From positions 248,001 through 312,000 of the forward strand of contig NZ_LMNA01000027.1 in NCBI RefSeq assembly GCF_001422445.1: DNA of 64,000 nt, read 5' to 3'. Every line of letters starts with the position of its first letter. Within the stretch, counting starts at the first letter, position 1. Made by a program: the position numbers and the translations under genes. The DNA comes from Pseudorhodoferax sp. Leaf274. Its GTDB lineage: Bacteria > Pseudomonadota > Gammaproteobacteria > Burkholderiales > Burkholderiaceae_C. Below the pieces are notes generated by a model. It was not told where the DNA came from. It ran no database searches and saw nothing but the letters and a program-made list of their open reading frames with translations. Shown piece after piece: positions 9,324 through 18,183 of the stretch.

Positions 9324-11800
9324 ACGCGGTGACGATGCAGGGAGACAGCATCGACCGTGCGCCGGACGCGGCCCAACTGGCGCTGCGCGGCCTCCGCGTG
9401 CTGGAGATCGGCACCGGGCCAGCGCTGGCCTACACGGGCAAGCTGTTCGCGGACTTCGGCGCCGAGGTGGTCAAGGTCGAGGCGCCGGCCGGCGATGCCT
9501 GGGAGCGCATGCCGCCGCTGCTGGACGGGCCCGAGCCGCGCAGTGCCTTGTGGGCCTGGCTGCACACCAACAAGCGCAGCGTGACGGCAGACCCTGCGCG
9601 GGACGCGGTCTGGCTGCAACAGCTGGCGCAGGGCTGCGACGTGGTGCTCGATGCGCGCGCGCTCGATGAAGGGCTTGCAGTGCTGGCCCAGCCCATCGCT
9701 GGCGCGACGCCGGTGCCCGTGGAGATCGTCTTCACCTGGTTCGGCGAAGACGGGCCGTACAGCGGCTACGCGGGCTCGGAGGCCGTGTGCCGTGCACTGT
9801 CGGGGGCCGTCTTCAACAGCGGCCCCGTGGAGGGCCCGCCGCACATGCCGCACGAACTGCAGACCGGCATCGCCGCCGGCCTGGCCGCGTTCTCGGCGGC
9901 CGTGGCGGCGTGGATCGGCCGCGCCGATGGAAGCCGCCGCTACGTGCTGAGCATCCATGAGGCGGTGTTCGGCACCGTGGAGATGGAATCCGGCATGGTG
10001 CAGGACGGCCGGCACGCGCCGCGCCTGGGCGTGAACCGCTTCTGCGGCACGCACCCCACCGGCATCTACGCCACGGCCGACGGCTGGATCGGCATCTTCA
10101 CGCACACGCTGGCGCAGTGGGCGGCGCTGTGCGAGGCCATCGGCCGGCCCGAGCTGGCGCACGACCCGCGCTATGCCAACGGCGCCGAACGCATGGCGCG
10201 GGCCGACGAGATCGACGCGATGCTGCAGGCCGCCTTGCGCACGCGCACGGCGCAGCAGTGGTTCGAGGACCTGGGCGCGCGCAAGCACCCCACCGTGCTG
10301 GTGCCGACCATGGCCGCGCTGCTGGCGCAGGACGTGCACCGCCAGCGCCACGCCTTCGTGCCCGTGCACAGCGGCGCTGCGCACTGCGAAGGCCCCATCG
10401 TCCCGCTGCGGCTGGGCGCAGCCGGGCCGCTGCGCGGCGGCGCGGCGCCTGCGCGCGGTGCCGACGATGCGCACTACCGCGGCGCGGGCCTGGACCGGCC
10501 AACGGCCCGGGCACCGTCACCGCCGGCCGGCAATGCACAAGGCCTGCCGCTGGCCGGCACCACCATCGTCGACCTGACCATGGGCTGGGCCGGCCCGCTG
10601 GCCGCGCGCACGGCGGCCGACCTGGGGGCGCGGGTCATCAAGGTCGAGAGCGCCGTCTACCCCGACTGGTGGCGCGGCGCCAACTTCACCGAGGCGTTTT
10701 ACCGCGAGCGGCTGTACGAGAAGAATTCGAACTTCAACCTGATGAACCGTAACAAGCAGGGCATCACGCTGGACCTGGCGCGCGACGAGGGCCGGCAGCT
10801 GCTGCTGCAGCTCGTGGCCCAGGCCGATGCGGTGATCGAGAACTACTCGGCCGAGGTGCTGCCCAAGCTGGGGCTGGACTACGCGGCGCTGCAAGCTGTC
10901 AACCCGCGCCTGGTCATGGTCTCAATGCCGGCCTTCGGCCTGGGCAATGCCTGGAGCGACACGCGCGCCTACGGCGGCACGCTGGAGCAGGCGACCGGCC
11001 TGCCGCTGTGCACCGGCCATGCCGACGGGCCGCCGGCCATGACCTCGTACGCGTACGGCGATCCGGTCGGCGGGCTCAACGCGGGCGCAGCCCTACTGCT
11101 GGCGCTGTGCGTGCAGCGGGACACCGGCCGCGGCATGCACCTGAACCTGTCGCAGGTCGAGGCCATGCTGCCCATGGCCGCGCCGTTCGTGCTGGAGCAG
11201 TCGGTGCACGGCGCGGTGGCCGCGCGGCAGGGCAACCGCCACCCGCTGCACGCGCCGCACGGCTGCTGGCGCTGCGCGGGGCCGGACGACTGGCTCGTCG
11301 TGAGCGTGCGCGACGACGGGCAATGGCAGGCGCTATGCGGCGCGCTCGGCCGCCCCGACCTGGCCGCCGATGCCGGCCTCGCGCACGCGCCGGGGCGGCG
11401 CGAAGCGCAGGAACGGCTGGACGCCGCCATCGCGGCCTGGACCGCCACGCGCAGCGCCGACATGGCCATGCAGCAGCTGCAGCAGGCCGGCGTCAGCGCC
11501 GGCGTGGTGCGCTCCATCCCCCACCTCATGGACGACCCCCACCTGCGCGCACGCGGCTTCTGGCAGCAGCTGGAGCGTACGCACGTGGGCCGGTACCTGA
11601 GCGGCAGCGCGCCCTACCGCGATGCCGGCCAGGGCGGCCGGCCGCTGCCGATCCGCCAGGTGGCGCCCACGCTGGGCGAGCACACGGCCCAGGTGCTGGC
11701 CGAACGGCTGGGCCTCACGCCGGCGCAACTGGACACACTGGAACGGCAAGGCATCACGGGCCGAAGTGCGCGGCCCAAGGCCGGCCGACCCGCCGCCTGA
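9320..11800 (+). CDS. Tandem-domain CaiB/BaiF (family III) CoA transferase
   Basis: 826 residues made of two CaiB/BaiF domains in series, joined by a Pro/Ala/Arg-rich linker near residue 400. Each half starts with the family signature: GLRVLEIGTGPALAYTGKLF in the first, and TTIVDLTMGWAGPLAA in the second. The second half keeps YGDPVGG with the catalytic Asp (codon 11060-11062). The first half has HELQTGIAAG there and seems to lack the Asp. Fused family III transferases are known (DddD, for example). They move CoA from one acyl group to a carboxylate. The GTG at 9320 overlaps the carboxylase stop (GTGA); an ATG at 9335 is the alternative. It probably makes or uses the carboxylase substrate. 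Confidence 0.85.
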   Translation: MNAVTMQGDSIDRAPDAAQLALRGLRVLEIGTGPALAYTGKLFADFGAEVVKVEAPAGDAWERMPPLLDGPEPRSALWAWLHTNKRSVTADPARDAVWLQQLAQGCDVVLDARALDEGLAVLAQPIAGATPVPVEIVFTWFGEDGPYSGYAGSEAVCRALSGAVFNSGPVEGPPHMPHELQTGIAAGLAAFSAAVAAWIGRADGSRRYVLSIHEAVFGTVEMESGMVQDGRHAPRLGVNRFCGTHPTGIYATADGWIGIFTHTLAQWAALCEAIGRPELAHDPRYANGAERMARADEIDAMLQAALRTRTAQQWFEDLGARKHPTVLVPTMAALLAQDVHRQRHAFVPVHSGAAHCEGPIVPLRLGAAGPLRGGAAPARGADDAHYRGAGLDRPTARAPSPPAGNAQGLPLAGTTIVDLTMGWAGPLAARTAADLGARVIKVESAVYPDWWRGANFTEAFYRERLYEKNSNFNLMNRNKQGITLDLARDEGRQLLLQLVAQADAVIENYSAEVLPKLGLDYAALQAVNPRLVMVSMPAFGLGNAWSDTRAYGGTLEQATGLPLCTGHADGPPAMTSYAYGDPVGGLNAGAALLLALCVQRDTGRGMHLNLSQVEAMLPMAAPFVLEQSVHGAVAARQGNRHPLHAPHGCWRCAGPDDWLVVSVRDDGQWQALCGALGRPDLAADAGLAHAPGRREAQERLDAAIAAWTATRSADMAMQQLQQAGVSAGVVRSIPHLMDDPHLRARGFWQQLERTHVGRYLSGSAPYRDAGQGGRPLPIRQVAPTLGEHTAQVLAERLGLTPAQLDTLERQGITGRSARPKAGRPAA

Positions 11801-11847
11801 AAACCGCCAACCACCCACCGCACAACACAAACCCCAAGGAGACCGAG

Positions 11848-12855
11848 ATGAGACAAGCCCAATTTCCTTCCCGCACCACGCGCCGCGCAGCGCTGCACCT
11901 GGCACTCGCGCTGGCCTGCGCGGCGGCCGTGCCGGCGCATGCCCAGGACGCCGCCTGGCCCCACAAGCCGATCCGCATGATCGTGCCCTTCCCGGCCGGC
12001 TCGTTCACGGACACCGTGGCGCGCGTGGTGTCCGACACGTTGAGCCGCTCGCTGGGCCAGCCCGTGGTGGTGGAGAACAAGGTCGGCGCCAACGGCGTGA
12101 TCGGCGTGTCCGAGGCCGCGCGCGCCGCGCCGGACGGCTACACGCTGCTGCTGACCAACTCCAGCAGCATCACGATCAACCCGCAGCTCTACCGCAAGCT
12201 CAGCTACAAGACGGCCGACCTCGCGCCCGTGACCATGGTGCTGGAGGCGCCCTTCATCCTCACGGTCAACCCCGAGTGGGCGCAGAAGAACGGCATCGCC
12301 ACCGTGGGCGACATCGTGCAGTTCTCGCGCCGCAACCCGGGCGCGGTGAGCTACGGCTCGCCCGGCGCCGGCAACATCGCCCACCTGAGCTACGCGATGC
12401 TGAGCAACCGCACCAAGATCAGCACCACGCACGTGCCCTACAAGAGCACGGCGCAGGCGCAGCTGGCCACCATCGCCGGCGAACTCAACAGCGCGTTCGA
12501 CGTGCTGACCGCGGTGCCCCACATCCAGGCCGGCAAGCTCAAGGCGCTGGCCGTGACCTCGCCGCAGCGGCTGGCGCAGCTGCCCGACGTGCCCACCATG
12601 GAGCAGGCTGGCATCGCCGACTTCAACGTGGCCTTCTGGATCGGCCTGCTGGCGCCCGCCGGCACGCCGCCGCAGATCGTCGCAAAACTCAACAACGCCG
12701 CGCAGGGCCTGCTGGCCGATGCCAAGGCCAAGGCAGCCCTGGGCGCGCAGGGCGAACTCACGATGCGCGACCCGGCCACCTTCGCCAAACGCATCGCGGC
12801 CGAGGTGCCGGCCTGGGGGGCCGTGATCCAGGCGGAAGGCATCGCGCTGGATTGA
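11848..12855 (+). CDS. Bug-family (TctC-type) extracytoplasmic solute receptor
   Basis: 335 residues. A twin-Arg-like start (RTTRRAALHLALALAC) and a signal peptide ending AHA at about 32 precede a TctC/Bug domain with the hallmark KPIRMIVPFPAGSFTDTVAR and DGYTLLLTNSSSI. These periplasmic proteins bind carboxylates; Burkholderiales encode many without TctAB partners, as here. AAGGAG precedes the ATG. Being last in the sigma-54-linked cluster, it may sense or import the acid that the CoA transferase and carboxylase process. Confidence 0.88.
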   Translation: MRQAQFPSRTTRRAALHLALALACAAAVPAHAQDAAWPHKPIRMIVPFPAGSFTDTVARVVSDTLSRSLGQPVVVENKVGANGVIGVSEAARAAPDGYTLLLTNSSSITINPQLYRKLSYKTADLAPVTMVLEAPFILTVNPEWAQKNGIATVGDIVQFSRRNPGAVSYGSPGAGNIAHLSYAMLSNRTKISTTHVPYKSTAQAQLATIAGELNSAFDVLTAVPHIQAGKLKALAVTSPQRLAQLPDVPTMEQAGIADFNVAFWIGLLAPAGTPPQIVAKLNNAAQGLLADAKAKAALGAQGELTMRDPATFAKRIAAEVPAWGAVIQAEGIALD

Positions 12856-12871
12856 AACTGCCGCGCCGCAC

Positions 12872-12891
12872 CATCGTCCATATGGATGATG
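12872..12891. promoter_or_regulatory. Near-perfect palindrome upstream of the lipoprotein gene
   Basis: CATCGTCCAT/ATGGATGATG forms a 20-bp dyad with one mismatched pair, 17 bp after the Bug receptor stop and 66 bp before the lipoprotein start. There is no T tract, so it looks more like a protein-binding site than a terminator. Confidence 0.35.
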
Positions 12892-12957
12892 CGGCGCCAT
12901 GAGCGCTCCCGTGACACTGCGTCGCGCTTTGCAACATCCATGCGAGGAGGAGTGACC

Positions 12958-15078
12958 ATGACACACCGGGTTCCCACACAGGCTGCGCTGCGCAGCCCCA
13001 TCTCCAACCGACTGCGCTGGGCATTCGCCAGCATCGGGGCCGCAGCGGCGCTTGCCGCCTGCGGCGGCGGCGGTGACGACAACGAGGCGGCCGCGCCGGC
13101 GCCGGCACCTGCGCCGGCACCTGCACCTGCACCGGCTCCCGCCGTCGCCACCACGCTGACCGGCACGGCGGCCACCGGGGCGCCGTTCGCCGGCGCCGCG
13201 CTGCAGGTGACCGACGCCAGCGGCGCCACGGTCTGCGACACGACCACCGGCGCCGACGGCAGCTTCACCTGCACGCTGGCACCCACCGTGGCGCGGCCGC
13301 TGGTGCTGCGCGCGGTCAAGGACGACCAGGTGCTCTACAGCGCCACGGCCACCACCGGCGACGTGCGCGCCAACGTCACGCCGCTGACGACCATCATCAC
13401 CGCGCGGCTGGCACCCAACGGCGATCCGTCCAAGCTGGCCGCCTCGCCCCAGTCGGTCACGGCCGCGGCGTTGCAGGCGCAGTCCACGGCCCTGGTTGCC
13501 GCCTTGCAACCGCTGCTCACCGCCCTGGGCCTGACGATCGACCCGCTCGCGGGTGCGCTGACCGCCGATGGCACCGGACAGGACAAGCTGCTCGACAGCA
13601 TCTCCGTGACCGTGCAGCCCAGCGGCACGGCGGCCAACATCGAGGTGACGGTCAAGACCCTTCCGACCAGCGCGGGCGCCCAGCCCGAGCCGCTCAAGTT
13701 CAGCAGCAGCGACACGAGCCTGCCGACAGTCTCCACCGCCGTCGTCGCAGCACTCGCGCCAGTGCCTGCTCCGACCAAGGTGGCCGACCTGTTCGCGCGG
13801 CTGAATGCCTGCTACGCACTGCCGCTGACGCAGCGCGTCGACAGCGCGAGCAGCGACACGGTCAGTGCCATCGGCACCGCCGCCAATGTGAAGGCCGCGG
13901 TCTGCCGCGGCCTGTTCCAGAACAGCGACCCCGCCACCTTCATTTCCAACAAGGTTGGCGTGGGCCGCAACGCCAACAACAGTGGGGCCTTCGCCAGCCT
14001 GTTCCGCTCCGGCGCCACCGGCCTGCAGTGGACCGCCGGCGACGTGGAGTTCTTCCGCGCCAACGGCGACATGATCGTCACCTACAAGTGGGTGGACAGC
14101 GCCGGCAACCAGGACTTCGACCAGATCGCCGCGCACGCCGATGCCGACGGCACGCTGCGGCTGGTGGGCAACAGCAACACCTACCCGGTCACGATCCGGC
14201 CCGTCTCGGAAGACCGCGATCTGCTCAACACGCCAGCCTTCAGCTACTACACCACGGGCTACAACATCCAGATCGACAACCGGACTTCCAATGGCCAGCC
14301 GGTCTTCAGCAAGGTGATGGTGACGACGCCGATCGGCCTGACGCTGACCATGCTGCCGACCGCGGGGTTGTCTTACCTCGCAATCGCACCGGATGGCGTA
14401 ACACCCTCTGGCTCGCCCGTGCTGCGGCTGGCCGGCGCCTACCGCGACACCGCACAGGCCGGCAATCCGCAAGACAAGGAGCCCAACCTGGTCTATGTCA
14501 CGCCGCAGTACACCGAGCAGCAGATCGCAGCACTGGACAACAACGGCGTCTGGACCATCGAGTTCTTCCATGCCGACAGCAGCGTGGCCAATGTCGTGCA
14601 GTACTACCGCACGGTGCGCCGGGCCGAGACCATCGGCGAAATCCGCACCGGCCGCGTGTTCGCCGAGCTGACGCCCGCCGCGCGTGCCGACCTCATCCAG
14701 CAGTCGCAGGCGAACGGCTACATCTTCATCGACGTTCCCGATCTGGCCTACATCGACACCCCCGGCGGAGGCGATGCCTGGGCGGTGCCGACGGGGGCGC
14801 TGGCGCCGACCTCCATTGGCATCTTTGGGCGCGCGCCATTCGGCAGCACGACCGCAGGCCAGAACGGCCAGCGCTTCAACGACAGCGCGGGTGTGGCCAG
14901 CACGGCGCGCAAGACCATCGTCTACTGCTCCGCACAGACCTCGGCCGACAAGCACTGCGACGCTGGCGGCCAGGGCCGCTATGCCGTGGGCACCACCGCC
15001 AACATGCTCGAACTGTGGGCCCGCAACCCCAAGCAGCTCGAGGTGAGCAAAAAGGCCGGGCTGTATAAGCTGCAGTGA
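12958..15078 (+). CDS. Large outer-membrane lipoprotein, function unknown
   Basis: 706 residues. The ATG at 12958 follows a very strong GAGGAGG; upstream in-frame starts lack one. The signal peptide ends in the lipobox LAAC (Cys near residue 35), followed by a Gly/Asp patch and an Ala-Pro repeat spacer (about residues 43-60) of the kind that lifts a lipoprotein domain off the membrane. The next part (about 60-100) resembles a carboxypeptidase-like regulatory beta-sandwich (TGTAATGAPFAGAALQVTDA). The remaining 600 residues show no motif I can name. Similar Cys-anchored proteins are frequent in Burkholderiales. It stands alone between a palindrome and a strong terminator, so it is likely its own transcription unit. 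Confidence 0.7.
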   Translation: MTHRVPTQAALRSPISNRLRWAFASIGAAAALAACGGGGDDNEAAAPAPAPAPAPAPAPAPAVATTLTGTAATGAPFAGAALQVTDASGATVCDTTTGADGSFTCTLAPTVARPLVLRAVKDDQVLYSATATTGDVRANVTPLTTIITARLAPNGDPSKLAASPQSVTAAALQAQSTALVAALQPLLTALGLTIDPLAGALTADGTGQDKLLDSISVTVQPSGTAANIEVTVKTLPTSAGAQPEPLKFSSSDTSLPTVSTAVVAALAPVPAPTKVADLFARLNACYALPLTQRVDSASSDTVSAIGTAANVKAAVCRGLFQNSDPATFISNKVGVGRNANNSGAFASLFRSGATGLQWTAGDVEFFRANGDMIVTYKWVDSAGNQDFDQIAAHADADGTLRLVGNSNTYPVTIRPVSEDRDLLNTPAFSYYTTGYNIQIDNRTSNGQPVFSKVMVTTPIGLTLTMLPTAGLSYLAIAPDGVTPSGSPVLRLAGAYRDTAQAGNPQDKEPNLVYVTPQYTEQQIAALDNNGVWTIEFFHADSSVANVVQYYRTVRRAETIGEIRTGRVFAELTPAARADLIQQSQANGYIFIDVPDLAYIDTPGGGDAWAVPTGALAPTSIGIFGRAPFGSTTAGQNGQRFNDSAGVASTARKTIVYCSAQTSADKHCDAGGQGRYAVGTTANMLELWARNPKQLEVSKKAGLYKLQ

Positions 15079-15107
15079 CATTCGGCGGCGGACGCCGCAC
15101 ACGGCAA

Positions 15108-15130
15108 GGGGGCCATGGGCCCCCTTTTTT
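15108..15130 (+). terminator. Intrinsic terminator after the lipoprotein gene
   Basis: Perfect stem GGGGGCC / GGCCCCC with loop ATG, followed by six T. The flanking AA can extend the stem with the first T residues. It lies 30 bp after the stop at 15078. Confidence 0.9.
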
Positions 15131-15222
15131 CATGGAACGTACGGATTGAGCGGCCTGGATCCCAGGATTTCAAACAGCATCCGGGTTTGAAGTGGGCGGG
15201 CAGGGTTATTGCTAGATGGACT

Positions 15223-15234
15223 AGGGTAAACCCT
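15223..15234. promoter_or_regulatory. AGGGTAAACCCT near-palindrome
   Basis: A 12-bp dyad-like element placed just upstream of the GGAG ribosome-binding site of the VWA gene. Related elements stand before the PQQ dehydrogenase (20643-20654) and marR (23474-23486). Role unknown. Confidence 0.35.
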
Positions 15235-15245
15235 TGGAGCCCGCC

Positions 15246-16286
15246 ATGATCCAGCCCCTGCACTTCCTTTGGCCGCAACTGCTGTGGCTGCTCTGGGCCG
15301 TCCCGCTGTTGGTGCTGGGCTACGTCTGGCTGCTGCGCAGCCGCCGCCAGCCGGTGCTGCGCTACGCGCACGTGGCCCTGGTGCGCCAGGCCATGCTGCC
15401 CGGCGGGGCCTGGCGGCGCCACCTGCCACCGGCCCTGCTGCTGGCCGCACTGGCTATGCTGCTGTTCGCGTCGGCCCGCCCGCAGGCCGCGCTGCCGCTG
15501 CCCACCGACCAGGCCACCGTGATGCTGGCCGTGGACGTGTCGCTGAGCATGCAGGCCGACGACATCAAGCCGAGCCGGCTCGACGCCGCGCGCGAAGCCG
15601 CCAAGGCCTTCGTGCGCCAGCTGCCGGCCGGTGCACGCGTGGGCGTGGTCAGCTTCGCGGGCACGGCACAGGTGGTGCAGCCGCCGACCTACAGCCGCGA
15701 GAAGCTGCTCGCCGCCATCGACGCCCTGCACCTGCAGCACGGCACGGCCATGGGCAGCGGCATCGTGGCAGCGCTGTCCGAGCTGTTCCCCAACGAGGCT
15801 TTGGACCTGGGCGAGGCCGCCTTCCTGCCGCTGACGGCCCATGCGCCGCGCGCCACACCCAAGCCGGTGCCGGCGCGCCGGGAGACCGACGCCGAGCCGG
15901 CCGCCACCATCGTGCTGCTGACGGACGGGCGCAGCAACTTCGGCGTGCACCCGTTGCAGGCCGCCGACATGGCGGCCGCGCGCGGCGTGCGCATCCATGC
16001 CGTGGGCCTGGGCACGGTGGAAGCACCCGGCGCCGACCAGGACGACTGGTCCATGGTGCTGCAGCTGGACGAGGCCATGCTGCGCGAGGTGACGGGCATC
16101 GCCCATGGCGACTACTTCCGCGCCGGCAGCGCCGAGAGCCTGCTGCAGGTCTACGAGAAGATGGGCGCCCGGCTGCAGGTGCAGATGCGCGAGACCGAAC
16201 TCTCCGGCCCGCTCGCGCTGGGCGCGCTGCTGCTGATGGCCGGTGCGGCGCTGCTGTCGCTGCTGTGGTGCCAAAGGGTGGCGTGA
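15246..16286 (+). CDS. BatA-like VWA-domain membrane protein
   Basis: 346 residues. Two N-terminal membrane helices (about 10-30 and 58-76), a von Willebrand A domain with an intact MIDAS motif DVSLS near residue 99 and the later LLTDGRSNFG, and a C-terminal membrane helix (about 320-340). This is the Aerotolerance/BatA layout in which the VWA domain faces the periplasm. No BatB, BatD or MoxR ATPase gene lies beside it, so it is separated from its usual partners. The insert between about 185 and 220, rich in Ala/Pro/Arg, is longer than usual. Start: the ATG at 15246 has GGAG upstream; a TTG 12 bp earlier is less likely. Confidence 0.8.
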   Translation: MIQPLHFLWPQLLWLLWAVPLLVLGYVWLLRSRRQPVLRYAHVALVRQAMLPGGAWRRHLPPALLLAALAMLLFASARPQAALPLPTDQATVMLAVDVSLSMQADDIKPSRLDAAREAAKAFVRQLPAGARVGVVSFAGTAQVVQPPTYSREKLLAAIDALHLQHGTAMGSGIVAALSELFPNEALDLGEAAFLPLTAHAPRATPKPVPARRETDAEPAATIVLLTDGRSNFGVHPLQAADMAAARGVRIHAVGLGTVEAPGADQDDWSMVLQLDEAMLREVTGIAHGDYFRAGSAESLLQVYEKMGARLQVQMRETELSGPLALGALLLMAGAALLSLLWCQRVA

Positions 16287-16383
16287 AAGGTCGCCAGCGC
16301 GACGAAGCAAGGGATGCCGCTATGCACGGCGGCCGGGTGCTTTTGATAGATTGCCCGGTCTTCCACGCCACACGCACATCCCC

Positions 16384-17520
16384 ATGGCCCTGATCCAGTA
16401 CCTGACCCAGATCCAGTTCGACTTCGGCGCCATCCGCCTGCTGTCCGAAGAGTGCAAGCGCATCGGCATCACGCGCCCGCTGGTCGTGACCGACGCCGGC
16501 GTGCGCGCCGCCGGCATCCTGCAGAAGGCGCTGGACGCGCTGGGCGACCTGCCCGTCACCGTGTTCGACGAGACGCCCTCCAACCCGACGGAGGCATCGG
16601 TGCGCGCCGCGGTCGCGCTGTACCGGCAGGGCCGCTGCGACGGCCTGATCGCCGTGGGCGGCGGCTCGTCCATCGACTGCGCCAAGGGCGTGGCCATCGC
16701 CGCCACGCACGAGGGCCCGCTCAAGCACTACGCCACCATCGAGGGCGGTTCGCCACGCATCACCGAGGCGGCGGCGCCCCTGATCGCCGTGCCCACCACC
16801 AGCGGCACCGGCAGCGAAGTGGCACGCGGCGCCATCATCATCGTGGACGACCACCGCAAGCTGGGTTTCCACAGCTGGTCGCTGATGCCCAAGGCCGCCA
16901 TCTGCGACCCCGAACTCACGCTGGGCCTGCCGCCCAAGCTGACGGCTGCCACCGGCATGGACGCGATCGCGCACTGCATGGAGACCTTCATGTCGGCCGC
17001 CTTCAACCCGCCGGCCGACGGCATCGCGCTGGACGGGCTGGAGCGCGCCTGGGGCCACATCGAGCGTGCCACCACCGACGGCGGCGACCGCGAAGCGCGG
17101 CTCAACCTCATGAGCGCCTCGATGCAGGGCGCCATGGCGTTCCAGAAGGGGCTGGGCTGCGTGCACAGCCTGTCGCACAGCCTGGGCGGGGTCGACCCGC
17201 GGCTGCACCACGGCACGCTCAACGCGCTGTTCCTGCCGTCCGTGGTGGCCTTCAATGCGGGTGCGGAATCGGTGCAGAAGGATGCCCGCCTGCAGCGCAT
17301 GGCGCAGGCCATGCACCTGGACGGGCCTGGCGACATCGGCGAGGCGATCCGCGACATGAACGCGCGCCTGGGCTTGCCCAAGGGCCTGGCGGAGGTGGGC
17401 GTGACCTCCGCCCTGTTCGAGCAGATCATCGACGGCGCGATGGCCGACCACTGCCACAAGACCAACCCGCGCCTGGCCACGCGCGAGGACTACCGCGCGA
17501 TGCTGGACAGCGCGATGTAG
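16384..17520 (+). CDS. Iron-containing (group III) alcohol dehydrogenase
   Basis: 378 residues with an NAD-binding N-terminal half (GGGSSIDCAKG near residue 97 and PTTSGTGSEVARG) and an all-helical metal domain. The Fe/Zn ligands expected for this family are visible: Asp193, His197, His261 and His275, in DAIAHCMETF, GCVHSLSHSLGG and LHHGTL. The enzyme reversibly oxidises an alcohol or reduces an aldehyde in the cytoplasm. The family includes 1,3-propanediol, 4-hydroxybutyrate and maleylacetate-type enzymes, and the sequence alone does not decide among them. It converges on the DUF6172 gene. Confidence 0.87.
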   Translation: MALIQYLTQIQFDFGAIRLLSEECKRIGITRPLVVTDAGVRAAGILQKALDALGDLPVTVFDETPSNPTEASVRAAVALYRQGRCDGLIAVGGGSSIDCAKGVAIAATHEGPLKHYATIEGGSPRITEAAAPLIAVPTTSGTGSEVARGAIIIVDDHRKLGFHSWSLMPKAAICDPELTLGLPPKLTAATGMDAIAHCMETFMSAAFNPPADGIALDGLERAWGHIERATTDGGDREARLNLMSASMQGAMAFQKGLGCVHSLSHSLGGVDPRLHHGTLNALFLPSVVAFNAGAESVQKDARLQRMAQAMHLDGPGDIGEAIRDMNARLGLPKGLAEVGVTSALFEQIIDGAMADHCHKTNPRLATREDYRAMLDSAM

Positions 17521-17526
17521 CGCCTT

Positions 17527-17844
17527 TCAGTCCAGGTCCGGCGCCTTCGGCTCGCCCGCAGGCCGCGGCTGGCGCTTGGCAGGCTTGGCCAGGATCTCGA
17601 CGTAGAACTGCTGGCCGCCGTCCTTCACCACACCATCGATGAGGCCGGTGATGTCCGACAGGTGCACGATGCCGGACGATGCCTCGTCCGCGCCGAAGCG
17701 GCAGTCGAAGTCCCAGAAGTCCGCGCCTTCGGGCAGCTCGCGGCGGCGTTCGCGCTTGATGTACTTGCGGATCTCGTGCTTGGTGGCGTCGAGCAGGCGG
17801 TCGGGGTGCTTGCCCTCGACCTGGAGCGGGAATGTTTTTCTCAT
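17527..17844 (-). CDS. DUF6172 family small protein
   Basis: 105 residues beginning MRKTFPLQVEGKHPDRLL, with KRERRRELPEGADFWDFDCR and an Ala/Pro/Lys-rich tail. I recognise this as the conserved uncharacterised family DUF6172, common in Gammaproteobacteria and Betaproteobacteria. The ATG at 17844 is chosen because homology begins there, not at the upstream in-frame starts. Function unknown; the basic central helix suggests a nucleic-acid or protein contact. Confidence 0.8.
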   Translation of the reverse strand: MRKTFPLQVEGKHPDRLLDATKHEIRKYIKRERRRELPEGADFWDFDCRFGADEASSGIVHLSDITGLIDGVVKDGGQQFYVEILAKPAKRQPRPAGEPKAPDLD

Positions 17845-17927
17845 GGGTGATCGTAACCCTCGTGGCGCACCGGCTTCGCAGCAAGGCGCAGTACAGTTGG
17901 CGCCCTCGACGAAGGCAGGTGAAAGAC

Positions 17928-18155
17928 ATGGCACGCGCAAACGACTGGTCCAGCAAGCTGATGGCATTGATCAACGGCGGCAACCAGAGCGCGGCCATTG
18001 CGCAGATCAAGGTGGCGCCGACGCTCAAGGACCTGCAGGCGCTGCAGACCATCATGACGCTGTCGAAGATGAAGGGCCGCTATCCACGCGTGGACGCGGC
18101 CATCACCGACAACCTGGCGCTGCTGTCGGCGCCGCGGCTGCACCGCTCGCCCTGA
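17928..18155 (+). CDS. Small conserved hypothetical protein
   Basis: 75 residues, MARANDWSSKLMALINGG at the start, mostly helical and basic, no signal peptide. AGGTGA lies 7 bp before the ATG. The upstream part of the frame overlaps the divergent DUF6172 start and is discarded. It sits between DUF6172 (divergent) and the PQQ dehydrogenase (convergent). I do not recognise the family; coding is supported by the ribosome-binding site and codon use only. Confidence 0.6.
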   Translation: MARANDWSSKLMALINGGNQSAAIAQIKVAPTLKDLQALQTIMTLSKMKGRYPRVDAAITDNLALLSAPRLHRSP

Positions 18156-18183
18156 GCCCTGCACCCAGGGCCTGGCGGCTGGC

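Noticed and set aside
13081-13140. Short direct repeats (GCGCCGGCACCT-like)
   Set aside because: They encode an Ala-Pro spacer in a lipoprotein; there are no spacers of CRISPR type.
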